64,000 nt of DNA from Pseudomonas sp. PB101 (GTDB lineage: Bacteria > Pseudomonadota > Gammaproteobacteria > Pseudomonadales > Pseudomonadaceae). The position numbers and the translations under genes are program-made. The stretch is taken from the NCBI RefSeq assembly GCF_009764265.1, contig NZ_RWIR01000045.1, forward strand, positions 98,596-162,595, given 5' to 3'. The notes under the pieces were generated by a model. The model was given only the letters and a program-made list of their open reading frames with translations, did not search any database and was not told the DNA's origin. Below, one piece after another: positions 53,381-61,944 of the stretch; positions within the stretch are counted from its first letter, which is position 1; each line of letters opens with the position of its first letter.

Positions 53381-53470
53381 CATCGCGGGCAAGCCCCACA
53401 ATGATCGAAGGTGCTCACATATTTTATGTACACCATCAGGCCCTGTGGGAGCGGGCTTGCCCGCGATGGC
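53381..53470. repeat. REP pair upstream of the RAYT gene
   Basis: A truncated left copy (CATCGCGGGCAAGCCCCACA, lacking the GCTCC part) and a full right copy (TGTGGGAGCGGGCTTGCCCG). It forms the left flank of the RAYT unit. Confidence 0.85.
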
Positions 53471-53564
53471 AATCGACGGGACACATCCAGCTAAAGGTCT
53501 GCATGACCATCCGGCATTTCCGGGGCTAGCCTTCTCATGACTTCATCATGAGAGTGGCAAAGGA

Positions 53565-54023
53565 ATGCCGGATTCACCCGCTTCACATCGCCTGCGCACG
53601 GGTCGCTATGCCGAACCCAATCGAATCTATTTACTGACCACCAATACGCTTGGCCGAGAACCGGTTTTTGCCGATTACGCTTTGGGCAGATTGGTAGTTC
53701 ATCAATTTCGCCGGGCATATGATCTTGGGTTGGCAAAGTCACTGGCTTGGGTTGTCATGCCCGACCATTTTCATTGGCTGGTCGAATTGGAAAACTGTTC
53801 GCTCAGAAAGCTCATGCGCCAGACTAAATCCCTGATTACGCGGGACGTGAATCTTTCGAATGGTAGAGGTGGACCGCTTTGGCAGCAGGGTTATCACGAC
53901 CGGGCGTTGAGGCGGGAGGAGGATTTGGTGAGGTTAGCTCGGTATGTGGTAGCAAATCCACTGCGAGCCGGGCTTGTTGAAAAGCTTGGTGACTATCCGT
54001 TGTTGGATGCCGTTTGGGTTTGA
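53565..54023 (+). CDS. RAYT: REP-associated tyrosine transposase (IS200/IS605-like)
   Basis: A 152-residue Y1-transposase-like protein. The HUH metal motif is HFH at 68-70 (VMPDHFHWLVE), and the catalytic Tyr127 lies in ARYVVANPLRAGLV; both RAYT hallmarks are intact. RAYTs cut and join REP single strands and are thought to spread REP/BIME sequences. REP pairs flank the gene on both sides, as in other REPtrons. The ribosome site AAAGGA is very close to the ATG. It seems immobile and single-copy here. Confidence 0.92.
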   Translation: MPDSPASHRLRTGRYAEPNRIYLLTTNTLGREPVFADYALGRLVVHQFRRAYDLGLAKSLAWVVMPDHFHWLVELENCSLRKLMRQTKSLITRDVNLSNGRGGPLWQQGYHDRALRREEDLVRLARYVVANPLRAGLVEKLGDYPLLDAVWV

Positions 54024-54042
54024 ACCGGTACCGAGTCGCCTT

Positions 54043-54136
54043 CATCGCTGGCAAGCCAGCTCCCACAGGTTGCCGTGTTGAACTCAAGCTTTGTGAACGG
54101 CACAAATCTCTGTGGGAGCTGGCTTGCCGGCGATTG
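54043..54136. repeat. REP pair downstream of the RAYT gene
   Basis: CGCTGGCAAGCCAGCTCCCA and inverted TGTGGGAGCTGGCTTGCCGG, spaced about 45 bases. It completes the RAYT flanks and uses the GCTGGC variant, unlike the CGGGC variant on the left. Confidence 0.9.
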
Positions 54137-54149
54137 GTGGCACCACGGT

Positions 54150-54758
54150 CTACCTGTCCGGCTCACACCCCTTCAACACCAACCGGATAATCGTCTGCGC
54201 CGCCGCTTCATAATCCTCTTCATCCAGCCGGGCCTTGCCGGTGATGGCGGTGATTTGCCAGTCGAAGTCGGCGTAGGTCTGGGTCGCGGCCCAGATGCTG
54301 AACATCAGGTGGTTGGGGTCGATGGGGGCGATTTGGCCGCGGTCGATCCAGGTCTGGATGCACTCGATGTTGTGTTTGGCCTGGCCATTGAGCTGTTCGA
54401 CCAGATCGCTGCTCAGGTGGGGGGCGCCGTGCATGATTTCGCTGGCGAACACCTTGGAGGCGAAAGGCAGGTCGCGGGAGATGCGGATTTTCGAGCGAAT
54501 GTAGCCGCTGAGCACTTCACCGGGTTCGCCGTCCGGGTTGAACGGCGTCGAAGCCTGCAGGATCGGCTCGATGATGCTTTCCAGGACCTCGCGGTAGAGG
54601 TTTTCCTTGGATTTGAAGTAGTAGTAGACGTTGGGCTTGGGCAATCCCGCCTTGGCTGCGATGTCACTGGTTTTGGTCGCAGCGAAGCCCTTGTCGGCGA
54701 ACTCCTCACTGGCGGCACGCAGGATCAATTGTTTGTTGCGCTCGCGGATAGTGCTCAT
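54150..54758 (-). CDS. TetR-family regulator, RutR-like
   Basis: A 202-residue regulator with an N-terminal helix-turn-helix (KTSDIAAKAGLPKPNVYYYFKSKENLYREVL, about 27-57) and a C-terminal domain resembling that of RutR/YcdC. RutR-type proteins sense pyrimidine or purine breakdown products. A TetR gene next to the gcl locus is common in Pseudomonas, so it may govern it, but the palindromes near gcl look more like GntR sites. The start is taken at Met 54758; an upstream Met is possible. Confidence 0.85.
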   Translation of the reverse strand: MSTIRERNKQLILRAASEEFADKGFAATKTSDIAAKAGLPKPNVYYYFKSKENLYREVLESIIEPILQASTPFNPDGEPGEVLSGYIRSKIRISRDLPFASKVFASEIMHGAPHLSSDLVEQLNGQAKHNIECIQTWIDRGQIAPIDPNHLMFSIWAATQTYADFDWQITAITGKARLDEEDYEAAAQTIIRLVLKGCEPDR

Positions 54759-54893
54759 AAACCCGGTGATTCCTTGCCTGTTCTGGCGGTTGCGCATGGT
54801 ATCACCGGCCTCGCGCGGCGCTCAAGAATGCACCGCAGCCCGTGATGCCGCGCTATGCTGCTGCGCATTCATTTGCAGAAGGAAACCCGATTC

Positions 54894-55808
54894 ATGGCAG
54901 GAAGCAGTTTGCTGGTGCTGATCGACGACATCGCGGCCGTGCTGGACGACGTGTCGGTGATGACCAAAATGGCCGCCAAGAAAACCGCCGGCGTACTCGG
55001 TGACGACCTGGCACTCAATGCCCAGCAAGTCAGCGGCGTGCGTGCCGAGCGGGAAATCCCGGTGGTCTGGGCGGTCGCCAAGGGTTCGTTCATCAATAAA
55101 TTGATCCTGGTGCCGTCGGCGCTGGCGATCAGTGCGTTCATTCCGTGGCTGGTCACCCCGTTGTTGATGGTGGGTGGCGCCTACTTGTGCTTTGAGGGTT
55201 TTGAAAAGCTCGCCCACAAGTTCCTGCACAGCAAGGCCGAAGACCACGCTGAGCATGCCGAACTGGTCGAGGCGGTGGCGGACCCGGCGGTCGACCTGGT
55301 GGCGTTCGAAAAGGACAAGATCAAAGGCGCGATCCGCACCGACTTCATTCTTTCGGCGGAAATCATCGCCATTACCCTCGGCACCGTGGCCGGTGCGCCA
55401 TTGAGCCAGCAAGTCATCGTGCTGTCGGGCATTGCCATTGTCATGACTGTCGGCGTGTACGGATTGGTAGCCGGCATCGTCAAACTCGATGACCTCGGAT
55501 TGTGGCTGACCCAGAAGCCGGGCCAGATGGCCAAAAGCATCGGTGGCGCCATCCTGCGTGCTGCACCGTACATGATGAAAAGCCTGTCGGTGATTGGCAC
55601 GGCGGCAATGTTTCTGGTCGGCGGCGGCATCCTGACCCACGGCGTGCCGGTGGTGCATCACTGGATCGAAAGTGTCAGCGCGGCGGCGGGTGGCGGCGGA
55701 TTTATCGTGCCGGTGTTGCTCAATGGCGTAGCGGGGATTGTCGCAGGGGCGGTGGTGTTGGTTGGCGTCATGGCTGCCAGCAAGATCTGGAAAGCCCTGA
55801 AAGGCTGA
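54894..55808 (+). CDS. DUF808 (YedI-type) membrane protein
   Basis: A 304-residue inner-membrane protein of the DUF808 family with family stretches [44 protein letters not shown] (N-terminus, cytoplasmic) and about five transmembrane segments from residue 80 on. The Gly-rich end ([24 protein letters not shown]) is typical. Function unknown. AAGGAAACCC before ATG 54894 sets the start. Confidence 0.88.
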   Translation: MAGSSLLVLIDDIAAVLDDVSVMTKMAAKKTAGVLGDDLALNAQQVSGVRAEREIPVVWAVAKGSFINKLILVPSALAISAFIPWLVTPLLMVGGAYLCFEGFEKLAHKFLHSKAEDHAEHAELVEAVADPAVDLVAFEKDKIKGAIRTDFILSAEIIAITLGTVAGAPLSQQVIVLSGIAIVMTVGVYGLVAGIVKLDDLGLWLTQKPGQMAKSIGGAILRAAPYMMKSLSVIGTAAMFLVGGGILTHGVPVVHHWIESVSAAAGGGGFIVPVLLNGVAGIVAGAVVLVGVMAASKIWKALKG

Positions 55809-55823
55809 AGACAGCACAAAACA

Positions 55824-55857
55824 ACTGTGGGAGCGGGCTTGCTCCCACAGTGTTTTT
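55824..55857. terminator. Bidirectional terminator (half-REP hairpin)
   Basis: ACTGTGGGAGC/GCTCCCACAGT forms a perfect 11-bp stem with a 6-base loop between the convergent DUF808 and mlaA genes. TGTTTTT follows on the plus strand, and TTGTTTT on the minus strand. It looks like a REP half adapted as terminator. Confidence 0.75.
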
Positions 55858-55869
55858 CGGCTGCCTTGT

Positions 55870-56658
55870 TTACTCCGCGACCTGCAACTTGCGCGCTTCG
55901 GTGTACACGTAGCGCACTTTCTCGTACTCGAACGGCGAGTTCATCTGGCCATAGCGGAAGCTGGTCTGGTTGCGCTTGTCGATGCCGCGCAGGATCCAGA
56001 CTTCCGGATGGTTGGAGCTGACTTCGGCCACGTTGAGGAAGTTGATCGCATTCTCGGCCGTGTAGTCCACCAGCAGGCCGCCGGTGTCACGCAGGTTCGA
56101 CGGGCCGAGGATCGGCAGGACGAAGTAGGCGCCGCCCGGCACGCCATAGAAGCCCAGGGTCTGGCCGAAGTCTTCGCTCTGGCGCGGCAGGCCCATGGCG
56201 GTGGCCGGGTCCCACAGGCCGGCGATGCCGATGGTGGTGTTGAGCAACAGGCGCCCGGTGGTTTCCAGCGAACGCTGACCCTTGAGTTGCAGCAGGCTGT
56301 TCAACAGGTTGGGCACGTCGCCGAGGTTGTTGAAGAAGTTGCTGACACCGGTGCGCAGGAAGCTTGGGGTGACGTAGCGGTAACCGTTGACCACCGGCAG
56401 GAATACCCATTGGTCGAAGCGGTAGTTGAAGTGATAGACGCGCCGGTTCCACTCTTCCAGCGGATCGTAGACGGCCAGTGCGCCGAGCGTCGAGCGCTCG
56501 AACTCGCGCTGATCCAGGCCCGGGTTGAATTTGAGTTTACTCAGCGGTTCCTTGAAGCCGTCACTGTCGACGACCACGGGGGCGTTGGCTTTGCTGTTGT
56601 CTGCCTGGGCGACGCCTGCACAGAGTAACGCTGCAAGAAGCAGGAGATATTTAGCCAC
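55870..56658 (-). CDS. mlaA: MlaA (VacJ) outer-membrane lipid asymmetry protein
   Basis: A 262-residue MlaA with the core pattern DPLEEWNRRVYHFNYRFDQWVFLPVVNGYRYVTP and FFNNLGDVPNLLNSLLQLKG and later GVPGGAYFVLPILGPSNLRD. MlaA extracts misplaced phospholipids from the outer leaflet and passes them to MlaC. The signal peptide (about 1-19) ends AQA with no clear lipobox Cys, unlike E. coli MlaA. GTG 56658 with GGAG upstream sets the start, overlapping the preceding gene by eight bases. Confidence 0.92.
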   Translation of the reverse strand: MAKYLLLLAALLCAGVAQADNSKANAPVVVDSDGFKEPLSKLKFNPGLDQREFERSTLGALAVYDPLEEWNRRVYHFNYRFDQWVFLPVVNGYRYVTPSFLRTGVSNFFNNLGDVPNLLNSLLQLKGQRSLETTGRLLLNTTIGIAGLWDPATAMGLPRQSEDFGQTLGFYGVPGGAYFVLPILGPSNLRDTGGLLVDYTAENAINFLNVAEVSSNHPEVWILRGIDKRNQTSFRYGQMNSPFEYEKVRYVYTEARKLQVAE

Positions 56659-57949
56659 GGAAGAACTCCAGCATGGCGTCGCTGTTGACGCGGTAGTTAA
56701 TGTTGCCGCAATGCCCACCCAGCGGGTAAACGGTCAAGCGGTCACCGAAAGTCTTGCGCAGGAAGCCCAGGTCGCCAGGGCCGAGGATCACGTCATCGGC
56801 GTTGTGCATCACGGCGATTTTCGGGCTTTTTTGCAGATAGTCCTTCAGCGCATACAGGCTGACCTGGTCAATCAGTTGTAGCAGGCTGCCGCCGTCGGTG
56901 CGGGCGCGCCACATCGGGATGACCTGTTCGGTGATGTAGCAGTCGAAGTCGCATTGCAGCGCACGCTTGAGGAATGGCGTGAGGCTGGTGCCCTCGGTGA
57001 TCGGGAACTTGGGCGGGGTGATCAGGCCGCGACGGTTGATCAGGTCCGAGGTGAAGGCGATGTCCGCCGCCGAGAAACGGAACGACGTACCGATCAGCAT
57101 GGCCATCTGCTCGTTGGTCAGGTGCTGTTTGGATTGCTGGAAGTCGTAGAGCAGGGCGTCGTTAAGGTCGATGTAGCCCTTTTGCTGGAAGTAGCGGGTC
57201 AGCTTGTCCAGCACCAGTTCATAGAAGGTGGTGCTGTTGTTGATGCCCTTGACCTCGGTCTGGACCAGCTTGTCGAGGTTGCTGATCGAGGTGTAGAGAT
57301 TGACCGGCGGGTTGAGCAGCAGGACTTTCTTGAAATTGAAGCTGCGCCGGGTTTCGTCCAGGTGCGCGACGAAAGCGGCATCCAGCGCACCGAGGCTGTA
57401 CCCGGTCAGGTAGTAATCGGTGACCGGCAATTTCGGGTTCTGTGCCCGCACGGCCTGCATTACCCGGTACAGGTCTTCGGCGTCTTCCTTGGACACGCCC
57501 GGCGTGGCGAAGCGCGATGCGGCGCTGATGAAGTCATAGCTGGTGGGCGATGACAGCTGCACCACGTGGTAGCCGGCCTTGTAGTAGAGCTTCTTCAGGT
57601 ATTCGTTCAGGGTGCTGTCGTAGCGTGCACCGGTACCGGCGATCAGGAAAATCAGCGGTGCGGCGTGATCCTGCGTGGCAATGAGGTAGTTGAGTTTCTT
57701 CACCGCCCAGAAATTGTCCGGCAGCTCGAACGCCCGTTCCGGACGCAAGGTGACGCTGCGCACTGACTGATCGATGTCTTCGTCCAGCGGTAGCTCCGGA
57801 CGCAGGTCCGGAGGCGTGGTCGCGATGGTCGCCTCGAACGGGTTGGTCAGGGGGTAGCCATAACTGGCGGCGTCAATGTCGACCGCCAGTGCAGACGCAC
57901 TCAATATAAGGCCGCCAAACAGGGCGGCGAAGCGCAAGGAACGGAGCAT
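56651..57949 (-). CDS. Exported alpha/beta-hydrolase-fold protein
   Basis: A 432-residue protein with a signal peptide (about 1-22, ending SASALA) and an alpha/beta hydrolase fold. The oxyanion/start strand is PLIFLIAGTGARYDS, the nucleophile elbow is GYSLG in DYYLTGYSLGALDAAF near residue 190, the acid is likely in VMHNADDVI and the His in GGHCGN. It overlaps mlaA and is probably co-translated, suggesting an envelope lipid role (lipase or phospholipase), which is inference. Some annotations call relatives a protein kinase; no kinase motif is present. Confidence 0.8.
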   Translation of the reverse strand: MLRSLRFAALFGGLILSASALAVDIDAASYGYPLTNPFEATIATTPPDLRPELPLDEDIDQSVRSVTLRPERAFELPDNFWAVKKLNYLIATQDHAAPLIFLIAGTGARYDSTLNEYLKKLYYKAGYHVVQLSSPTSYDFISAASRFATPGVSKEDAEDLYRVMQAVRAQNPKLPVTDYYLTGYSLGALDAAFVAHLDETRRSFNFKKVLLLNPPVNLYTSISNLDKLVQTEVKGINNSTTFYELVLDKLTRYFQQKGYIDLNDALLYDFQQSKQHLTNEQMAMLIGTSFRFSAADIAFTSDLINRRGLITPPKFPITEGTSLTPFLKRALQCDFDCYITEQVIPMWRARTDGGSLLQLIDQVSLYALKDYLQKSPKIAVMHNADDVILGPGDLGFLRKTFGDRLTVYPLGGHCGNINYRVNSDAMLEFFRG

Positions 57950-58174
57950 GACTAAATCCCTTAGAAGAAGGTGCCGGATGAATTTCGCAGGCTATGACCA
58001 CCGGATATGCGCCTAAGTGCCAACCATCGGCACCAAACAGGCTTGATTTCGAAGTAATAGTAGCTGGACGATACACTTTGCAGCGATTGAATGACCAGTT
58101 AACAGTTGTTATAGCTTGCGAAACGTTTAAGGGCGATTAAGCTGGCCGCCGTTTTTCGCCGATTGGAGTGTTCC

Positions 58175-58543
58175 ATGTCTCGCCGCCTGCCCGTGATTCT
58201 GCTGCTCGTTTTGCTGCCTGTATGGCTGGCCGCCAGTTATGGCGCGCGTTATGGCTTCATGGAGGATGCGCAGTGGGTCGGCATTTGCGTGGATGGGGTC
58301 AGCCGCTGGGAATGCCAGGTGCGTTCGAACCTGGGCTTGATGATTCACTTCGCGGTGCTGGGCTGGGCTGCGTTGGCGTCAGCCATCGTCGGCTTCGTCG
58401 TGCCGGGACGGGCAGGGTGGTGGCTGGCGGTGCTGGCGTTGGTGCTCGGGTTCCCGGCGCTGGCGTTGTACAACACCACGCTGGCGGTGTTTGCGGTGGT
58501 GATTGCGGGGTTGCGGTTGGTCAGGGCGTCTCGTAGCGTCTGA
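58175..58543 (+). CDS. Small membrane protein of unknown function
   Basis: A 122-residue protein with four hydrophobic segments (about 5-25, 48-70, 73-90 and 92-112) and a short loop with two Cys (GICVDGVSRWECQ). TTGGAGTG before ATG 58175 is a good ribosome site. It is a single gene between the hydrolase (divergent) and the REP pair at 58551. No family recognised. Confidence 0.75.
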   Translation: MSRRLPVILLLVLLPVWLAASYGARYGFMEDAQWVGICVDGVSRWECQVRSNLGLMIHFAVLGWAALASAIVGFVVPGRAGWWLAVLALVLGFPALALYNTTLAVFAVVIAGLRLVRASRSV

Positions 58544-58550
58544 CTGGCCT

Positions 58551-58644
58551 CATCGCGGGCAAGCCCGCTCCCACAGGGATCTTTGTCGTACACAAACTCT
58601 GTGTTCACTGAGTAACCCTGTGGGAGCGGGCTTGCCCGCGATGG
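58551..58644. repeat. REP pair after the small membrane protein gene
   Basis: CATCGCGGGCAAGCCCGCTC and inverted GGGAGCGGGCTTGCCCGCGA, spaced about 40 bases, between two convergent genes. Confidence 0.9.
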
Positions 58645-58667
58645 CGAACTATCCGGTCACTAAAGAA

Positions 58668-60221
58668 TCAAGCCTTGCGAACGCGCAGGCAGCGCCACAA
58701 CGCAGCCACCATCAACCCGCTCACCAGCGCCCAGCCCAAGGCCTGCTGGTTCTGCAGGCCTTCAACGAACAACTGCGGCGCAATACCGGCACCGATGATG
58801 AACGTCAGCAAGGCAATCTCGCGGCGCGGCACGTTCACCGGGCGGCACAGATAAACCAGCGCCGGCACGATGAACGCGACACTCGGGAAGCTGCGGTAGC
58901 GCGGGTCGAGCACCAGTTCCAGCATCATCACGGCTGCCGCGAAGCCTGCCGTTGCCACCAGCCAGCCAGCCCGACGTTCCAGCACGTTGAAAGCCTGTGC
59001 GCGCCAACCGCTGCGAGAGCTCAATGCCAGTGCGGCATGGGCCAGCACCAGCAGATTCAGAGCGGTCAGCAAACCGACCCATAGCCATTCGCTGGCAAAA
59101 CGCGTGGTCACCCGTGCCAGGTCACCCCAGGCGCCAATCGAACAGGCCGCCAACGCGGCGAGCAGCGGCAGCACCAGCGCCGAGCGCGTCGTGCGAACCC
59201 GGCCGCCCAGCAACAACGTGCCGATGAAGATCAAGCCACCCACCGCCAGCCATTGCGACCAGTACGGTACGTTTGTCACCGGCCCGGCCAGTACGCCCTT
59301 GTCCTGGCGATCGGCATCGAACAGTCCCCAGTAACCGCCGACCGCACCTTCACTGGCGCGTTTCCATGGCTGGTCGAAGGCTTCGATCAGGTTGTAGTGC
59401 CAGCCCTGTTGTTCGGCCATGGCGACAAAACCACGAATGAACCTGGCTTCGTTGACCCGACTTGGAACAGCGATGCGGCGCTGACGGCCTTCACTGGGCC
59501 AGCCAGTTTCGCCGATAAACACTTCCTTGGGGGCGAACATACTGCCGAACATCTTGCGCACATCGGCAAGTTGCGACAGGGAGACCTCGACGTCCCAAGG
59601 GTAATCGCCCCAGTAAGGCAACAGGTGGATAGTCACGAAGTCCACCGATGGAGCGATTTCCGGATGCTTTTGCCAAAACTCCCAAACGTCAGCGTAGGTG
59701 ACGGGTTGTTTGACCTGACTCTTGACTCGATCAATCAGTTTTATCAGCTGGGTGCTGGTGACTTCCTTACGCAACAGGGCCTCGTTGCCGACGATTACCG
59801 CAGTGACCACGTCCGGGTTGGCGTTGGCTTCGGCGATCAGCAGCTCCACTTCCTTGGCGGTATCCACCGGGTTGCTGTTGACCCAGGCGCCGATCATCAT
59901 TTTCAGGCCATGCTTGCGCGCCAGTTCCGGCAGGGCTTCGAGGCCGGTCATGGAATAGGTGCGGATGCATTCGAAGCTTTTGGACAGCAGCGCCAGGTCG
60001 GCATCCATGCGCTCGGGGCGCAAGTTGAATGGAACGTCGAATGGCGACTGGTCTTTATCGAACGGGGTATAAGAGGCGCATTGCAGCTTGTGCGTCGCAC
60101 TGGCGACATCCGGCAGGATCACCGGTTTGCCGAGGCCGTACCAGAAGCCGCCAAGGGCAAACAACCCCAGCAGGCAAGCGAATAGATAAGCAGCAAAAGG
60201 GAAACGGGATGTCGCGGACAT
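58668..60221 (-). CDS. GH17 beta-glucan enzyme with C-terminal membrane domain
   Basis: A 517-residue protein. It has an N-terminal membrane anchor (about 8-30), a glycoside hydrolase 17 domain (about 45-300) with proton donor Glu in VGNEALL and nucleophile Glu in GETGWPSEG, and a C-terminal half with about seven transmembrane segments. Relatives in Pseudomonas are called beta-(1,6)-glucan synthase or NdvC-like; GH17 transglycosylases branch or cyclise periplasmic glucans. No glycosyltransferase domain is fused here. The start is uncertain, with Met 60221 preferred. Confidence 0.82.
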   Translation of the reverse strand: MSATSRFPFAAYLFACLLGLFALGGFWYGLGKPVILPDVASATHKLQCASYTPFDKDQSPFDVPFNLRPERMDADLALLSKSFECIRTYSMTGLEALPELARKHGLKMMIGAWVNSNPVDTAKEVELLIAEANANPDVVTAVIVGNEALLRKEVTSTQLIKLIDRVKSQVKQPVTYADVWEFWQKHPEIAPSVDFVTIHLLPYWGDYPWDVEVSLSQLADVRKMFGSMFAPKEVFIGETGWPSEGRQRRIAVPSRVNEARFIRGFVAMAEQQGWHYNLIEAFDQPWKRASEGAVGGYWGLFDADRQDKGVLAGPVTNVPYWSQWLAVGGLIFIGTLLLGGRVRTTRSALVLPLLAALAACSIGAWGDLARVTTRFASEWLWVGLLTALNLLVLAHAALALSSRSGWRAQAFNVLERRAGWLVATAGFAAAVMMLELVLDPRYRSFPSVAFIVPALVYLCRPVNVPRREIALLTFIIGAGIAPQLFVEGLQNQQALGWALVSGLMVAALWRCLRVRKA

Positions 60222-60551
60222 GGTCACTGCCGTGTGGGAGCAAAGCGGCGCATGTTACCTGCATTTAACACGTGTCTGGTGGCTTGCATGATTTTGACAT
60301 GCAAAGTTCGGGCGGGTTGGCGTGGGTGTTTGTCGTGGTCAGGATTAATGGCTTTCTGATGTCGTTTCTCGATGCCTTGAGGTCGCTGGCAGAGCAGGTC
60401 GCGATGAGCGTCAGGTTGATTATCGAGGCGTCAGTACTCCGCTGATGTTCGGACGAGTTTGCGGTGAGGCGTGATGGGGGCGCTGAGCACCATAACAATA
60501 CGTTTAAGCGACTCGGCATCCGTCGAGCGCAGCACTTTCGGGGAAGTAACG
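60222..60551. other. Divergent intergenic region with an inverted repeat
   Basis: The 330 bases between the GH17 gene (-) and betX (+) contain a perfect inverted repeat TTGCATG-N7-CATGCAA (60284-60304). It is about 65 bases from the GH17 start. Apart from this no gene, REP or clear promoter was seen. Confidence 0.5.
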
Positions 60552-61403
60552 ATGAAGATGCGACGACTCTTGGGCGCAGGTGCCGCTTTGGTGCTGGCAA
60601 TCAGCTCCACCGTGGCCAGTGCCGCCGGTAAGGAAGTGACTCTCGGTTATGTCGATGGCTGGTCGGACAGCGTTGCCACGACCAACGTGGCTGCGGAAGT
60701 GATCAGGCAGAAACTCGGTTATGACGTGAAGCTGCAAGCCGTCGCCACCGGGATCATGTGGCAGGGCGTTGCCACCGGCAAGCTCGACGCCATGCTGTCG
60801 GCCTGGCTGCCGGTGACCCACGGTGATTACTGGACGAAGAACAAGGATCAGGTCGTCGATTACGGCCCGAACTTCAAGGACGCGAAAATCGGCCTGATCG
60901 TGCCGGAGTACGTTAAAGCCAAGTCCATCGAGGACCTGAAGACCGACGATAGCTTCAAGAACCGCATCGTCGGCATCGACGCCGGTTCAGGCGTGATGCT
61001 CAAGACCGATCAGGCCATCAAGGACTACGACCTGACCGGCTATCAACTCAAGGCCAGTTCCGGCGCCGGCATGATCGCCGAGCTGACCCGTGCCGAGAAG
61101 AAGAATGAATCCATCGCAGTGACCGGCTGGGTGCCGCACTGGATGTTCGCCAAGTGGAAACTGCGCTTCCTCGAAGACCCGAAAGGCGTGTACGGCGCGG
61201 CTGAAACCGTGAACAACATCGGCAGCAAAGGCCTGGAGGCCAAGGCGCCGGAAGTGGCCAAGTTCCTGAAGAACTTCCAGTGGGAATCCAAGGATGAGAT
61301 CGGTCAGGTGATGCTGGCGATCCAGGACGGTGCCAAGCCAGAAGCGGCGGCGAAGGATTGGGTAGCCAAACACCCAGAGCGTGTTGCTGACTGGACCAAG
61401 TAA
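60552..61403 (+). CDS. betX: Glycine betaine/choline-type ABC binding protein
   Basis: A 283-residue periplasmic binding protein of the OpuAC family with a signal peptide ending near VASAAG (about residue 23). The family pattern GYVDGWSDSVATTNVAAEVIRQKLGYDV and aromatic box residues (WLPVTHGDYW, GWVPHWMF) fit quaternary amine binding. P. aeruginosa has a binding protein (BetX) next to a DUF485-permease pair in the same order, hence the symbol. No ABC ATPase or permease is adjacent. Start at ATG 60552 after GGGAAGTAACG. Confidence 0.85.
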   Translation: MKMRRLLGAGAALVLAISSTVASAAGKEVTLGYVDGWSDSVATTNVAAEVIRQKLGYDVKLQAVATGIMWQGVATGKLDAMLSAWLPVTHGDYWTKNKDQVVDYGPNFKDAKIGLIVPEYVKAKSIEDLKTDDSFKNRIVGIDAGSGVMLKTDQAIKDYDLTGYQLKASSGAGMIAELTRAEKKNESIAVTGWVPHWMFAKWKLRFLEDPKGVYGAAETVNNIGSKGLEAKAPEVAKFLKNFQWESKDEIGQVMLAIQDGAKPEAAAKDWVAKHPERVADWTK

Positions 61404-61420
61404 CAGGCATCTCGCTGTAC

Positions 61421-61522
61421 CCTGTAGGAGCGAGCCTGTTCGCGATGGACGTGAACGTTAACGCGTGCTTTCAGAAATAGCGTGGCGTCTGCGAATTCAT
61501 CGCGAGCAAGCTCGCTCCTACA
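61421..61522. repeat. REP pair between betX and the DUF485 gene
   Basis: TGTAGGAGCGAGCCTGTTCG and inverted CGAGCAAGCTCGCTCCTACA with a 48-base spacer. It separates two genes on the same strand. Confidence 0.88.
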
Positions 61523-61632
61523 ATTGGCAGTTCTGTCATGTGGTTCTAAGACTAAGGTCGTCTGGAACCTGCCCCGCAGCCGCATAGAGTGGATACCGTT
61601 CCAACTTAATCTGTGCTGCGAGGATAAAAACA

Positions 61633-61944
61633 ATGAACGACAGCATTTACCTCTCGATTCAAAACAGCCCGCGCTTCAAGGAGCTGGTTAGCAAGAGGGA
61701 ACGATTCGCCTGGATTCTTTCGGCGATCATGCTAGGGCTTTACTCCGGATTCATCCTTTTGATTGCTTACGGGCCGCATGTTCTGGGGGCGAAGATCAGC
61801 CCTGAGTCCTCGATTACCTGGGGCATCCCGATTGGTGTCGGGCTGATTGTCTCGGCCTTCATCCTGACCGGCATCTACGTGCGCCGCGCCAATGGCGAAT
61901 TCGACGACCTGAACAATGCGATTCTCAAGGAGGCTCAGCAATGA
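61633..61944 (+). CDS. DUF485 membrane protein (YjcH-like)
   Basis: A 103-residue protein with two transmembrane helices (about 27-50 and 62-83) and the family pattern [30 protein letters not shown]485 genes regularly precede actP; in E. coli it is yjcH between acs and actP. It may assist the permease. GAGGATAAAAACA before the ATG; its stop overlaps the actP start (ATGA). Confidence 0.92.
   Translation: MNDSIYLSIQNSPRFKELVSKRERFAWILSAIMLGLYSGFILLIAYGPHVLGAKISPESSITWGIPIGVGLIVSAFILTGIYVRRANGEFDDLNNAILKEAQQ

Noticed and set aside
53565..54023. RAYT gene as an active insertion sequence
   Set aside because: No IS200/IS605 ends, second ORF or target duplication was seen; REP flanks and single gene fit a domesticated RAYT.
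60265..60600. A 111-codon minus-strand frame between the GH17 gene and betX
   Set aside because: It runs into the betX signal peptide region, shows no recognisable domain or good start, and has atypical composition.
61563..61578. GG-N10-GC spacing resembling a sigma54 promoter before the DUF485 gene
   Set aside because: The -12 block is CCGC instead of TTGC and such spacing is frequent by chance in G+C-rich DNA.
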